Under the pieces are notes generated by a model. It saw only the letters and a list, made by a program, of their open reading frames with translations, did no database searches and had not been told where the DNA came from. Below are positions 48,778-62,437 of a DNA stretch of 64,000 bases, one piece after another. Each line of letters opens with the position of its first letter. Position 1 is the stretch's first letter. Origin of the DNA: Liolophura sinensis. Taxonomy: Eukaryota; Mollusca; Polyplacophora; Chitonida; Chitonidae. A program made the translations under genes and the position numbers. The DNA lies in assembly GCF_032854445.1 (NCBI RefSeq), contig NW_027018105.1, positions 1 through 64,000 on the forward strand. The letters run 5' to 3'.

Positions 48778-51303
48778 CGCGATTGTACAGAGTACAGTGT
48801 AGCCGATTCCAATTAACAAAAAGACCAGGCAAAAATGCAAAAGTGGAAAAACTGTTCCAGTGCTACCAGTAAGAGGCTAATCCGACGTATTTTGTGACGA
48901 AAAATCGAATGGTGCAATCTGCGTTGCTCTCCGACCAATACTTTTGGCTGTAGCGACAATTGAATGATCATTTATATCATAATCACGTGCCCAGCAACGG
49001 CTCTTACTCCATGGAAACCAGGAAAATTTGCAATTTTTTAACAGCTGCCGATGCCTGGCTCAATTCCGCATCTTTTGGCACCTTACTGAAGTGGGTCAGT
49101 GTTCAGTTGTACTTTTTACAGCAGACTGTATCAAGTACCTTGTGTTTTTCATGTACAAATGGTGCGGTTTTTCTACACGTAGATAAAGACATTGAGATTG
49201 TCTTGCACTTAGAAGTAAGGCAATTGCTGGGTGAGTTAAATGGGCTTAGCCCAAAGATTTCAGGTTTTCTGGGCTACCGAAGGGCACATAACTTATAGTC
49301 AAAAGTTGAATATAGTAATGACCAGTCGCGATTGTACAGAGTACAGTGTAGCCGGTTTCAATTAACAAAAAGACCAGGCAAAAATGCAAAAGTGGAAAAA
49401 CTGTTCCAGTGCTGCTGGTAAGAGGCTAATCCGACGTATTTTGTGACGAGAAATCGAATGGTGCAAACCGCGTTGCTCTCCGACCAATACTTTTGGCTGT
49501 AGCGACAATTGAATGATCATTTATGTCATAATCACGTGCCCAGCAACGGCTCTTACTCCATGGAAACCATGGATATTTGCAATTTTTTAACAGCTGCCGA
49601 TGCCTGGCCCAATTCCGCATCTTTTGGCACCTTATAAATGTGGGTCAGTGTTTAGCTGTACTTTTTACAGCAGACTGTATCAAGTACCTTGTGTTTTTTA
49701 TGTACAAATGGTGTGGTTTTTATACACGTAGATAAAGACATTGAGATTGTCTTGGACTTAAAAGTAAGACAATTGCTGGGTGAGTTAAATGGGCCTGGCC
49801 CAAAGATTTCAGGTCTTCTGGGCTACCGAAGGGCACATAACTTATTGTCAAAAGTTGAATATAGTAATGACCAGTCGCGATTGTACAGAGTACAGTGTAG
49901 CCGGTTTCAATTAACAAAAAGAACAGGCAAAAATGCAAAAGTGGAAAAACTGTTCCAGTGCTGGTGGTAAGAGGCTAATCCGACGTATTTTGTGACGACA
50001 AATCGAATGGTGCAAACCGCGTTGCTCTCCGACCAATACTTTTGGCTGTAGTGACAATTGAATGATCATTTATGTCATAATCACGTGCCCAGCAACGGCT
50101 CTTACTCCATGGAAACCAGGGAAATTTGCAATTTTTCAACAGCTGCCGATGCCTGGCTCAATTCCGCATCTTTTGGCACCTTACTGAAGTGGGTCAGTGT
50201 TCAGTTGTACTTTTTACAGCAGACTGTATCAAGTACCTTGTGTTTTTCACGTACAAATGGTGTGGTTTTTCTACACGTAGATAAAGACATTGAGATTGTC
50301 TTGCACTTAGAAGTAAGGCAATTGCTGGGTGAGTTAAATGGGCTTAGCCCAAAGATTTGACGTCTTCTGGGCTACCGAAGGGCACATAACTTATAGTCAA
50401 AAGTTGAATATAGTAATGACCAGTCGCGATTGTACAGAGTACAGTGTAGCCGATTTCAATTAACAAAAAGACCAGGCAAAAATGCAAAAGAGGAAAAACT
50501 GTTCCACTGCTGCTGGTAAGAGGCTAATCCGACGTATTTTGTGACGAGAAATCGAATGGTGCAAACCGCGTTGCTCTCCGACCAATACTTTTGGCTGTAG
50601 TGACAATTGAATGATCATTTATATCATAATCACGTGCCCAGCAACGGCTCTTACTCCATGGAAACCAGGAAAATTTGCAATTTTTCAACAGCTGCCGATG
50701 CCTGGCTCAATTCCGCATCTTTTGGCACCTTACTGAAGTGGGTCAGTGTTTAGTTGTACTTTTTACAGCAGACTGTATCAAGTACCTTGTGTTTTTCATG
50801 TACAAATGGTGTGGTTTTTCTACACGTAGATAAAGACATTGAGATTGTCTTGCACTTAGAAGTAAGGCAATTGCTGGGTGAGTTAAATGGGCTTAGCCCA
50901 AAGATTTCAGGTTTTCTGGGCTACCGAAGGGCACATAACTTATAGTCAAAAGTTGAATATAGTAATGACCAGTCGCGATTGTACAGAGTACAGTGTAGCC
51001 GGTTTCAATTAACAAAAAGACCAGGCAAAAATGCAAAAGTGGAAAAACTGTTCCAGTGCTGCTGGTAAGAGGCTAATCCGACGTATTTTGTGACGAGAAA
51101 TCGAATGGTGAAAACCGCGTTGCTCTCCGACCAATACTTTTGGCTGTAGCGACAATTGAATGATCATTTATGTCATAATCACGTGCCCAGCAACGGCTCT
51201 TACTCCATGGAAACCATGGATATTTGCAATTTTTTAACAGCTGCCGATGCCTGGCCCAATTCCGCATCTTTTGGCACCTTATAAATGTGGGTCAGTGTTT
51301 AGC

Positions 51304-54300
51304 TGTACTTTTTACAGCAGACTGTATCAAGTACCTTGTGTTTTTTATGTACAAATGGTGTGGTTTTTCTACACGTAGATAAAGACATTGAGATTGTCTT
51401 GGACTTAGAAGTAAGACAATTGCTGGGTGAGTTAAATGGGCCTGGCCCAAAGATTTCAGGTCTTCTGGGCTACCGAAGGGCACAAAACTTATTGTCAAAA
51501 GTTGAATATATTAATGACCAGTCGCGATTGTACAGAGTACAGTGTAGCCGGTTTCAATTAACAAAAAGAACAGGCAAAAATGCAAAAGTGGAAAAACTGT
51601 TCCAGTGCTGCTGGTAAGAGGCTAATCCGACGTATTTTGTGACGATAAATCGAATGGAGCAAACCGCGTTGCTCTCCGACCAATACTTTTGGCTGTAGTG
51701 ACAATTGAATGATCGTTTATGTCATAATCACGTACCCAGCAACGGCTCTTATTCCATGGAAACCAGGGAAATTTGCAATTTTTCAACAGCTGCCGATGCC
51801 AGGCTCAATTCCGCATCTTTTGGCACCTTACTGAAGTGGGTCAGTGTTCAGTTGTACTTTTTACAGCAGACTGTATCAAGTACCTTGTGTTTTTCACGTA
51901 CAAATGGTGTGGTTTTTCTACACGTAGATAAAGACATTGAGATTGTCTTGCACTTAGAAGTAAGGCAATTGCTGGGTGAGTTAAATGGGCTTAGCCCAAA
52001 GATTTCAGGTCTTCTGGGCTACCGAAGGGCACATAACTTATAGTCAAAAGTTGAATATAGTAATGACCAGTCGCGATTGTACAGAGTACAGTGTAGCCGA
52101 TTTCAATTAACAAAAAGACCAGGTAAAAATGCAAAAGTGGAAAAACTGTTCCAGTGCTGCTGGTAAGTGGCTTATCCGACGTATTTTGTGACGAGAAATC
52201 GAATGGTGCAAACCGCGTTGCTCTCTGACCAAAACTTTTGGCTGTAGTGACAATTGAATGATCATTTATGTCATAATCACGTGCCCAGCAACGGCTCTTA
52301 CTCCATGGAAAGCAGGGAAATTTGCAATTTTTCAACAGCTGCCGATACCTGGCTCAATTCCGCATCTTTTGGCACCTTACTGAAGTGGGTTCAGTGTTCA
52401 GTTGTACTTTTTACAGCAGACTGTATCAAGTACCTTGTGTTTTTTATGTACAAATGGTGTGGTTTTTCTACACGTAGATAAAGACATTGAGATTGTCTTG
52501 CACTTAGAAGTAAGACAATTGCTGGGTGAGTTAAATGGGCTTAGCCCAAAGATTTCAGGTCTTCTGGGCTACCGAAGGGCACATAACTTATAGTCAAAAG
52601 TTGAATATAGTAATGACCAGTCGCGATTGTACAGAGTACAGTGTAGCCGGTTTCAATTAACAAAAAGACCAGGTAAAAATGCAAAAGTGGAAAAACTGTT
52701 CCAGTGCTGCTGGTAAGAGGCTAATCCGACGTATTTTGTGACGAGAAATCGAATGGTGCAAACCGCGTTGCTCTCCGACCAATACTTTTGGCTGTAGTGA
52801 CAATTGAATGATCATTTATGTCATAATCACGTGCCCAGCAACGGCTCTTACTCCATGGAAACCGGGGAAATTTGCAATTTTTCAACAGCTGCCGATGCCT
52901 GGCCCAATTCCGCATCTTTTGGCGCCTTATAAATGTGGGTCTGTGTTTAGTTGTACTTTTTACAGCAGACTGTATCAAGTACCTTGTGTTTTTTATGTAC
53001 AAATGGTGTGGTTTTTCTACACGTAGATAAAGACATTGAGATTGTCTTGGACTTAGAAGTAAGACAATTGCTGGGTGAGTTAAATGGGCCTGGCCCAAAG
53101 ATTTCAGGTCTTCTGGGCTACCGAAGGGCACAAAACTTATTGTCAAAAGTTGAATATATTAATGACCAGTCGCGATTGTACAGAGTACAGTGTAGCCGGT
53201 TTCAATTAACAAAAAGAACAGGCAAAAATGCAAAAGTGGAAAAACTGTTCCAGTGCTGCTGGTAAGAGGCTAATCCGACGTATTTTGTGACGATAAATCG
53301 AATGGAGCAAACCGCGTTGCTCTCCGACCAATACTTTTGGCTGTAGTGACAATTGAATGATCGTTTATGTCATAATCACGTACCCAGCAACGGCTCTTAT
53401 TCCATGGAAACCAGGGAAATTTGCAATTTTTCAACAGCTGCCGATGCCAGGCTCAATTCCGCATCTTTTGGCACCTTACTGAAGTGGGTCAGTGTTCAGT
53501 TGTACTTTTTACAGCAGACTGTATCAAGTACCTTGTGTTTTTCACGTACAAATGGTGTGGTTTTTCTACACGTAGATAAAGACATTGAGATTGTCTTGCA
53601 CTTAGAAGTAAGGCAATTGCTGGGTGAGTTAAATGGGCTTAGCCCAAAGATTTCAGGTCTTCTGGGCTACCGAAGGGCACATAACTTATAGTCAAAAGTT
53701 GAATATAGTAATGACCAGTCGCGATTGTACAGAGTACAGTGTAGCCGATTTCAATTAACAAAAAGACCAGGTAAAAATGCAAAAGTGGAAAAACTGTTCC
53801 AGTGCTGCTGGTAAGTGGCTTATCCGACGTATTTTGTGACGAGAAATCGAATGGTGCAAACCGCGTTGCTCTCTGACCAAAACTTTTGGCTGTAGTGACA
53901 ATTGAATGATCATTTATGTCATAATCACGTGCCCAGCAACGGCTCTTACTCCATGGAAAGCAGGGAAATTTGCAATTTTTCAACAGCTGCCGATACCTGG
54001 CTCAATTCCGCATCTTTTGGCACCTTACTGAAGTGGGTTCAGTGTTCAGTTGTACTTTTTACAGCAGACTGTATCAAGTACCTTGTGTTTTTTATGTACA
54101 AATGGTGTGGTTTTTCTACACGTAGATAAAGACATTGAGATTGTCTTGCACTTAGAAGTAAGACAATTGCTGGGTGAGTTAAATGGGCTTAGCCCAAAGA
54201 TTTCAGGTCTTCTGGGCTACCGAAGGGCACATAACTTATAGTCAAAAGTTGAATATAGTAATGACCAGTCGCGATTGTACAGAGTACAGTGTAGCCGGTT

Positions 54301-54544
54301 TCAATTAACAAAAAGACCAGGTAAAAATGCAAAAGTGGAAAAACTGTTCCAGTGCTGCTGGTAAGAGGCTAATCCGACGTATTTTGTGACGAGAAATCGA
54401 ATGGTGCAAACCGCGTTGCTCTCCGACCAATACTTTTGGCTGTAGTGACAATTGAATGATCATTTATGTCATAATCACGTGCCCAGCAACGGCTCTTACT
54501 CCATGGAAACCGGGGAAATTTGCAATTTTTCAACAGCTGCCGAT
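51304..54544 (+). repeat. Nested 3-mer tandem duplication (1,648 bp) inside the 12-mer
   Basis: Bases 51304-52896 recur at 52952-54544 with an offset of 1648. The C units at 51705 and 53353, and at 52254 and 53902, look identical by eye, including the private changes 'atcacgtacccagc', 'ggaaagcaggg' and 'gtgggttcagtg'. The other 12-mer copy (59940, 60489) has 'cacgtgccc', 'ggaaaccaggg' and 'gtgggtcag' instead. Those changes therefore arose after the 12-mer duplication and before the 3-mer one. Confidence 0.9.
52804..53352 (+). repeat. Chimeric monomer at the nested duplication joint
   Basis: The left part ('aaaccggggaaatttgc') matches the B unit at 54452. The part from about 52897 is type A ('gatgcctggcccaatt', 'ggcgccttataaatg', 'gtctgtgtttag'). 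From 52952 on it follows the 51156 unit ('cacaaaacttattgtc'). The middle A stretch differs from 51156 ('ggcacc', 'gtcagtg', 'tagctgtac'), so at least two switches are needed. Confidence 0.78.
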
Positions 54545-55850
54545 ACCTGGCTCAATTTCGCATCTTTTGGCACCTTGTTCATGTGGGTCTGTGGTCAGTT
54601 GTACTTTTTACAGCAGACTGTATCAAGTACCTTGTGTTTTTTATGTACAAATGGTGTGGTTTTTCTACACGTAGATAAAGACATTGAGATTGTCTTGGAC
54701 TTAGAAGTAAGACAATTGCTGGGTGAGTTAAATGGGCTTAGCCCAAAGATTTGACATCTTCTGGGCTACCGAAGGGCACATAACTTATAGTCAAAAGTTG
54801 AATATAGTAATGACCAGTCGCGATTGTACAGAGTACAGTGTAGCCGATTTCAATTAACAAAAAAGACCAGGTAAAAATGCAAAAGTGGAAAAACTGTTCC
54901 AGTGCTGCTGGTAAGAGGCTAATCCGACGTATTTTGTGACGAGAAATCGAATGGTGCAAACCGCGTTGCTCTCCGACCAATACTTTTGGCTGTAGTGACA
55001 ATTGAATGATCATTTATATCATAATCACGTGCCCAGCAACGGCTCTTACTCCATGGAAACCAGGAAAATTTGCAATTTTTCAACAGCTGCCGATGCCTGG
55101 CTCAATTCCGGCTCTTTTGGCACCTTACTGAAGTGGGTCAGTGTTCAGTTGTACTTTTTACAGCAGACTGTATCAAGTACCTTGTGTTTTTCATGTACAA
55201 ATGGTCTGGTTTTTCTACACGTAGATAAAGACATTGAGATTGTCTTGCACTTAGAAGTAGGGCAATTGCTGGTGAGTTAAATGGGCTTAGCCCAAAGATT
55301 TCAGGTTTTCTGGGCTACCGAAGGGCACATAACTTATAGTCAAAGTTGAATATAGTAATGACCAGTCGCGATTGTACAGAGTACAGTGTAGCCGGTTTCA
55401 ATTAAGAAAAAGACCAGGCAAAAATGCAAAAGTGGAAAAACTGTTCCAGTGCTGCTGGTAAGAGGCTAATCCGACGTATTTTGTGACGAGAAATCGAATG
55501 GTGCAAACCGCGTTGCTCTCCGACCAATACTTTTGGCTGTAGCGACAATTGAATGATCATTGATGTCATAATCACGTGCCCAGCAACGGCTCTTACTCCA
55601 TGGAAACCATGGATATTTGCAATTTTTTAACAGCTGCCGATGCCTGGCCCAATTCCGCATCTTTTGGCACCTTATAAATGTGGGTCAGTGTTTAGCTGTA
55701 CTTTTTACAGCAGACTGTATCAAGTACCTTGTGTTTTTTATGTACAAATGGTGTGGTTTTTCTACACGTAGATAAAGACATTGAGATTGTCTTGGACTTA
55801 GAAGTAAGACAATTGCTGGGTGAGTTAAATGGGCCTGGCCCAAAGATTTG

Positions 55851-57012
55851 ACGTCTTCTGGGCTACCGAAGGGCACATAACTTATAGTCAAAAGTTGAAT
55901 ATAGTAATGACCAGTCGCGATTGTACAGAGTACAGTGTAGCCGGTTTCAATTAACAAAAAGAACAGGCAAAAATGCAAAAGTGGATAAGCTGTTCCAGTG
56001 CTGCTGGTAAGAGGCTAATCCGACGTATTTTGTGACGAGAAATCGAATGGTGCAAACCGCGTTGCTCTCCGACCAATACTTTTGGCTGTAGCGACAATTG
56101 AATGATCATTGATGTCATAATCACTTGCCCAGCAACGGCTCTTACTTCATGGAAACCAGAGATATTTGCAATTTTTTAACAGCTGCCGATGCCTGCCCAA
56201 TTCCGCATCTTTTGGCACCTTATAAATGTGGGTCAGTGTTTAGTTGTACTTTTCACAGCAGACTGTATCAAGTACCTTGTGTTTTTTATGTACAAATGGT
56301 GTGGTTTTTCTACACGTAGATAAAGACATTGAGATTGTCTTGCACTTAGAAGTAAGACAATTGCTGGGTGAGTTAAATGGGCTTAGCCCAAAGATTTGAC
56401 GTCTTCTGGGCTACCGAAGGGCACATAACTTATAGTCAAAAGTTGAATATAGTAATGACCAGTCGCGATTGTACAGAGTACAGTGTAGCCGATTTCAATT
56501 AACAAAAAGACCAGGCAAAAATGCAAAAGTGGAAAAACTGTTCCAGTGCTGCTGGTAAGAGGCTAATCCGACGTATTTTGTGACGACAAATCGAATGGTG
56601 CAAACCGCGTTGCTCTCCGACCAATACTTTTGCCTGTAGTGACAATTGAATGATCATTTATGTCATAATTACGTGCACAGCAACGGCTCTTACTCCATGG
56701 AAACCGGGGAAATTTGCAATTTTTCAACAGCTGACGATATCTGGCTCAATTCCGCATCTTTTGGCACCTTACTGAAGTGGGTCAGTGTTCAGTTGTACTT
56801 TTTACAGCAGACTGTATCAAGTACCTTGTGTTTTTCATGTACAAATGGTGTGGTTTTTCTACACGTAGGTAAAGACATTGAGATTGTCTTGCACTTAGAA
56901 GTAAGGCAATTGCTGGGTGAGTTAAATGGGCTTAGCCCAAAGATTTGACGTCTTCTGGGCTACCGAAGGGCACATAACTTATAGTCAAAAGTTGAATATA
57001 GTAATGACAAGT
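55851..57012 (+). repeat. Spacer monomers between the two 12-mers
   Basis: The end of A 55549, all of A 56098 and most of 56646. From about 55975 it carries rare marks 'gtggataagctg', 'atcacttgccc', 'cttacttcatgg', 'accagagatatttgc' and 'cttttcacagcag', which recur from 63662 to the window end at an offset of about 7687. The 56646 unit is B at its left ('cgtgcacagc', 'accgggg') and C at its right ('cttactgaag', 'gacaagttgcg'). Confidence 0.8.
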
Positions 57013-60000
57013 TGCGATTGTACAGAGTACAGTGTAGCCGATTCCAATTAACAAAAAGACCAGGCAAAAATGCAAAAGTGGAAAAACTGTTCCAGTGCTA
57101 CCAGTAAGAGGCTAATCCGACGTATTTTGTGACGAAAAATCGAATGGTGCAATCTGCGTTGCTCTCCGACCAATACTTTTGGCTGTAGCGACAATTGAAT
57201 GATCATTTATATCATAATCACGTGCCCAGCAACGGCTCTTACTCCATGGAAACCAGGAAAATTTGCAATTTTTTAACAGCTGCCGATGCCTGGCTCAATT
57301 CCGCATCTTTTGGCACCTTACTGAAGTGGGTCAGTGTTCAGTTGTACTTTTTACAGCAGACTGTATCAAGTACCTTGTGTTTTTCATGTACAAATGGTGC
57401 GGTTTTTCTACACGTAGATAAAGACATTGAGATTGTCTTGCACTTAGAAGTAAGGCAATTGCTGGGTGAGTTAAATGGGCTTAGCCCAAAGATTTCAGGT
57501 TTTCTGGGCTACCGAAGGGCACATAACTTATAGTCAAAAGTTGAATATAGTAATGACCAGTCGCGATTGTACAGAGTACAGTGTAGCCGGTTTCAATTAA
57601 CAAAAAGACCAGGCAAAAATGCAAAAGTGGAAAAACTGTTCCAGTGCTGCTGGTAAGAGGCTAATCCGACGTATTTTGTGACGAGAAATCGAATGGTGCA
57701 AACCGCGTTGCTCTCCGACCAATACTTTTGGCTGTAGCGACAATTGAATGATCATTTATGTCATAATCACGTGCACAGCAACGGCTCTTACTCCATGGAA
57801 ACCATGGATATTTGCAATATTTTAACAGCTGCCGATGCCTGGCCCAATTCCGCATCTTTTGGCACCTTATAAATGTGGGTCAGTGTTTAGCTGTACTTTT
57901 TACAGCAGACTGTATCAAGTACCTTGTGTTTTTTATGTACAAATGGTGTGGTTTTTATACACGTAGATAAAGACATTGAGATTGTCTTGGACTTAAAAGT
58001 AAGACAATTGCTGGGTGAGTTAAATGGGCCTGGCCCAAAGATTTCAGGTCTTCTGGGCTACCGAAGGGCACATAACTTATTGTCAAAAGTTGAATATACT
58101 AATGACCAGTCGCGATTGTACAGAGTACAGTGTAGCCGGTTTCAATTAACAAAAAGAACAGGCAAAAATGCAAAAGTGGAAAAACTGTTCCAGTGCTGGT
58201 GGTAAGAGGCTAATCCGACGTATTTTGTGACGACAAATCGAATGGTGCAAACCGCGTTGCTCTCCGACCAATACTTTTGGCTGTAGTGACAATTGAATGA
58301 TCATTTATGTCATAATCACGTGCCCAGCAACGGCTCTTACTCCATGGAAACCAGGGAAATTTGCAATTTTTCAACAGCTGCCGATGCCTGGCTCAATTCC
58401 GCATCTTTTGGCACCTTACTGAAGTGGGTCAGTGTTCAGTTGTACTTTTTACAGCAGACTGTATCAAGTACCTTGTGTTTTTCACGTACAAATGGTGTGG
58501 TTTTTCTACACGTAGATAAAGACATTGAGATTGTCTTGCACTTAGAAGTAAGGCAATTGCTGGGTGAGTTAAATGGGCTTAGCCCAAAGATTTGACGTCT
58601 TCTGGGCTACCGAAGGGCACATAACTTATAGTCAAAAGTTGAATATAGTAATGACCAGTCGCGATTGTACAGAGTACAGTGTAGCCGATTTCAATTAACA
58701 AAAAGACCAGGCAAAAATGCAAAAGAGGAAAAACTGTTCCACTGCTGCTGGTAAGAGGCTAATCCGACGTATTTTGTGACGAGAAATCGAATGGTGCAAA
58801 CCGCGTTGCTCTCCGACCAATACTTTTGGCTGTAGTGACAATTGAATGATCATTTATATCATAATCACGTGCCCAGCAACGGCTCTTACTCCATGGAAAC
58901 CAGGAAAATTTGCAATTTTTCAACAGCTGCCGATGCCTGGCTCAATTCCGCATCTTTTGGCACCTTACTGAAGTGGGTCAGTGTTTAGTTGTACTTTTTA
59001 CAGCAGACTGTATCAAGTACCTTGTGTTTTTCATGTACAAATGGTGCGGTTTTTCTACACGTAGATAAAGACATTGAGATTGTCTTGCACTTAGAAGTAA
59101 GGCAATTGCTGGGTGAGTTAAATGGGCTTAGCCCAAAGATTTCAGTTTTTCTGGGCTACCGAAGGGCACATAACTTATAGTCAAAAGTTGAATATAGTAA
59201 TGACCAGTCGCGATTGTACAGAGTACAGTGTAGCCGGTTTCAATTAACAAAAAGACCAGGCAAAAATGCAAAAGTGGAAAAACTGTTCCAGTGCTGCTGG
59301 TAAGAGGCTAATCCGACGTATTTTGTGACGAGAAATCGAATGGTGAAAACCGCGTTGCTCTCCGACCAATACTTTTGGCTGTAGCGACAATTGAATGATC
59401 ATTTATGTCATAATCACGTGCCCAGCAACGGCTCTTACTCCATGGAAACCATGGATATTTGCAATTTTTTAACAGCTGCCGATGCCTGGCCCAATTCCGC
59501 ATCTTTTGGCACCTTATAAATGTGGGTCAGTGTTTAGCTGTACTTTTTACAGCAGACTGTATCAAGTACCTTGTGTTTTTTATGTACAAATGGTGTGGTT
59601 TTTCTACACGTAGATAAAGACATTGAGATTGTCTTGGACTTAGAAGTAAGACAATTGCTGGGTGAGTTAAATGGGCTTAGCCCAAAGATTTCAGGTCTTC
59701 TGGGCTACCGAAGGGCACAAAACTTATTGTCAAAAGTTGAATATATTAATGACCAGTCGCGATTGTACAGAGTACAGTGTAGCCGGTTTCAATTAACAAA
59801 AAGAACAGGCAAAAATGCAAAAGTGGAAAAACTGTTCCAGTGCTGCTGGTAAGAGGCTAATCCGACGTATTTTGTGACGATAAATCGAATGGAGCAAACC
59901 GCGTTGCTCTCCGACCAATACTTTTGGCTGTAGTGACAATTGAATGATCGTTTATGTCATAATCACGTGCCCAGCAACGGCTCTTATTCCATGGAAACCA

Positions 60001-62437
60001 GGGAAATTTGCAATTTTTCAACAGCTGCCGATGCCAGGCTCAATTCCGCATCTTTTGGCACCTTACTGAAGTGGGTCAGTGTTCAGTTGTACTTTTTACA
60101 GCAGACTGTATCAAGTACCTTGTGTTTTTCACGTACAAATGGTGTGGTTTTTCTACACGTAGATAAAGACATTGAGATTGTCTTGCACTTAGAAGTAAGG
60201 CAATTGCTGGGTGAGTTAAATGGGCTTAGCCCAAAGATTTCAGGTCTTCTGGGCTACCGAAGGGCACATAACTTATAGTCAAAAGTTGAATATAGTAATG
60301 ACCAGTCGCGATTGTACAGAGTACAGTGTAGCCGATTTCAATTAACAAAAAGACCAGGTAAAAATGCAAAAGTGGAAAAACTGTTCCAGTGCTGCTGGTA
60401 AGTGGCTTATCCGACGTATTTTGTGACGAGAAATCGAATGGTGCAAACCGCGTTGCTCTCTGACCAAAACTTTTGGCTGTAGTGACAATTGAATGATCAT
60501 TTATGTCATAATCACGTGCCCAGCAACGGCTCTTACTCCATGGAAACCAGGGAAATTTGCAATTTTTCAACAGCTGCCGATACCTGGCTCAATTCCGCAT
60601 CTTTTGGCACCTTACTGAAGTGGGTCAGTGTTCAGTTGTACTTTTTACAGCAGACTGTATCAAGTACCTTGTGTTTTTTATGTACAAATGGTGTGGTTTT
60701 TCTACACGTAGATAAAGACATTGAGATTGTCTTGCACTTAGAAGTAAGACAATTGCTGGGTGAGTTAAATGGGCTTAGCCCAAAGATTTCAGGTCTTCTG
60801 GACTACCGAAGGGCACATAACTTATAGTCAAAAGTTGAATATAGTAATGACCAGTCGCGATTGTACAGAGTACAGTGTAGCCGGTTTCAATTAACAAAAA
60901 GACCAGGTAAAAATGCAAAAGTGGAAAAACTGTTCCAGTGCTGCTGGTAAGAGGCTAATCCGACGTATTTTGTGACGAGAAATCGAATGGTGCAAACCGC
61001 GTTGCTCTCCGACCAATACTTTTGGCTGTAGTGACAATTGAATGATCATTTATGTCATAATCACGTGCCCAGCAACGGCTCTTACTCCATGGAAACCGGG
61101 GAAATTTGCAGTTTTTCAACAGCTGCCGATACCTGGCTCAATTTCGCATCTTTTGGCACCTTGTTCATGTGGGTCTGTGGTCAGTTGTACTTTTTACAGC
61201 AGACTGTATCAAGTACCTTGTGTTTTTTATGTACAAATGGTGTGGTTTTTCTACACGTAGATAAAGACATTGAGATTGTCTTGCACTTAGAAGTAAGACA
61301 ATTGCTGGGTGAGTTAAATGGGCTTAGCCCAAAGATTTGACATCTTCTGGGCTACCGAAGGGCACATAACTTATAGTCAAAAGTTGAATATAGTAATGAC
61401 CAGTCGCGATTGTACAGAGTACAGTGTAGCCGATTTCAATTAACAAAAAAGACCAGGTAAAAATGCAAAAGTGGAAAAACTGTTCCAGTGCTGCTGGTAA
61501 GAGGCTAATCCGACGTATTTTGTGACGAGAAATCGAATGGTGCAAACCGCGTTGCTCTCCGACCAATACTTTTGGCTGTAGTGACAATTGAATGATCATT
61601 TATATCATAATCACGTGCCCAGCAACGGCTCTTACTCCATGGAAACCAGGAAAATTTGCAATTTTTCAACAGCTGCCGATGCCTGGCTCAATTCCGCATC
61701 TTTTGGCACCTTACTGAAGTGGGTCAGTGTTCAGTTGTACTTTTTACAGCAGACTGTATCAAGTACCTTGTGTTTTTCATGTACAAATGGTCTGGTTTTT
61801 CTACACGTAGATAAAGACATTGAGATTGTCTTGCACTTAGAAGTAGGGCAATTGCTGGGTGAGTTAAATGGGCTTAGCCCAAAGATTTCAGGTTTTCTGG
61901 GCTACCGAAGGGCACATAACTTATAGTCAAAAGTTGAATATAGTAATGACCAGTCGCGATTGTACAGAGTACAGTGTAGCCGGTTTCAATTAACAAAAAG
62001 ACCAGGCAAAAATGCAAAAGTGGAAAAACTGTTCCAGTGCTGCTGGTAAGAGGCTAATCCGACGTATTTTGTGACGAGAAATCGAATGGTGCAAACCGCG
62101 TTGCTCTCCGACCAATACTTTTGGCTGTAGCGACAATTGAATGATCATTGATGTCATAATCACGTGCCCAGCAACGGCTCTTACTCCATGGAAACCATGG
62201 ATATTTGCAATTTTTTAACAGCTGCCGATGCCTGGCCCAATTCCGCATCTTTTGGCACCTTATAAATGTGGGTCAGTGTTTAGCTGTACTTTTTACAGCA
62301 GACTGTATCAAGTACCTTGTGTTTTTTATGTACAAATGGTGTGGTTTTTCTACACGTAGATAAAGACATTGAGATTGTCTTGGACTTAGAAGTAAGACAA
62401 TTGCTGGGTGAGTTAAATGGGCCTGGCCCAAAGATTT
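57013..62437 (+). repeat. 12-mer higher-order repeat, copy 2
   Basis: Monomers C 57195, A 57744, C 58293, C 58842, A 59391, C 59940, C 60489, B 61038, C 61588, A 62137 (left part), matching copy 1 without the nested 3-mer. Private differences include 'atatactaatg' near 58095, 'tttcagtttttctgg' near 59145, 'tctggactacc' near 60797 and 'ttgcagtttttc' near 61108. The match fails near 62438, where this copy has 'gatttcagg' and copy 1 has 'gatttgacg'. Confidence 0.9.

Larger units (their letters stand above)
48778..55850 (+). repeat. 12-mer higher-order repeat (about 6.59 kb), copy 1 with nested 3-mer
   Basis: Monomers C 48960, A 49509, C 50058, C 50607, A 51156, C 51705, C 52254, then the extra A 52804, C 53353, C 53902, then B 54452, C 55002, A 55549 (left part). 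It matches 57013-62437 at an offset of 8235 before the extra 3-mer and 6586-6588 after it. The difference is the 1648-bp insertion. Shared rare marks include 'agccgattccaatt', 'ttatacacgtag', 'aaaagaggaaaaac', 'cacaaaacttattgtc' and 'gaatggagcaaacc'. Confidence 0.9.
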
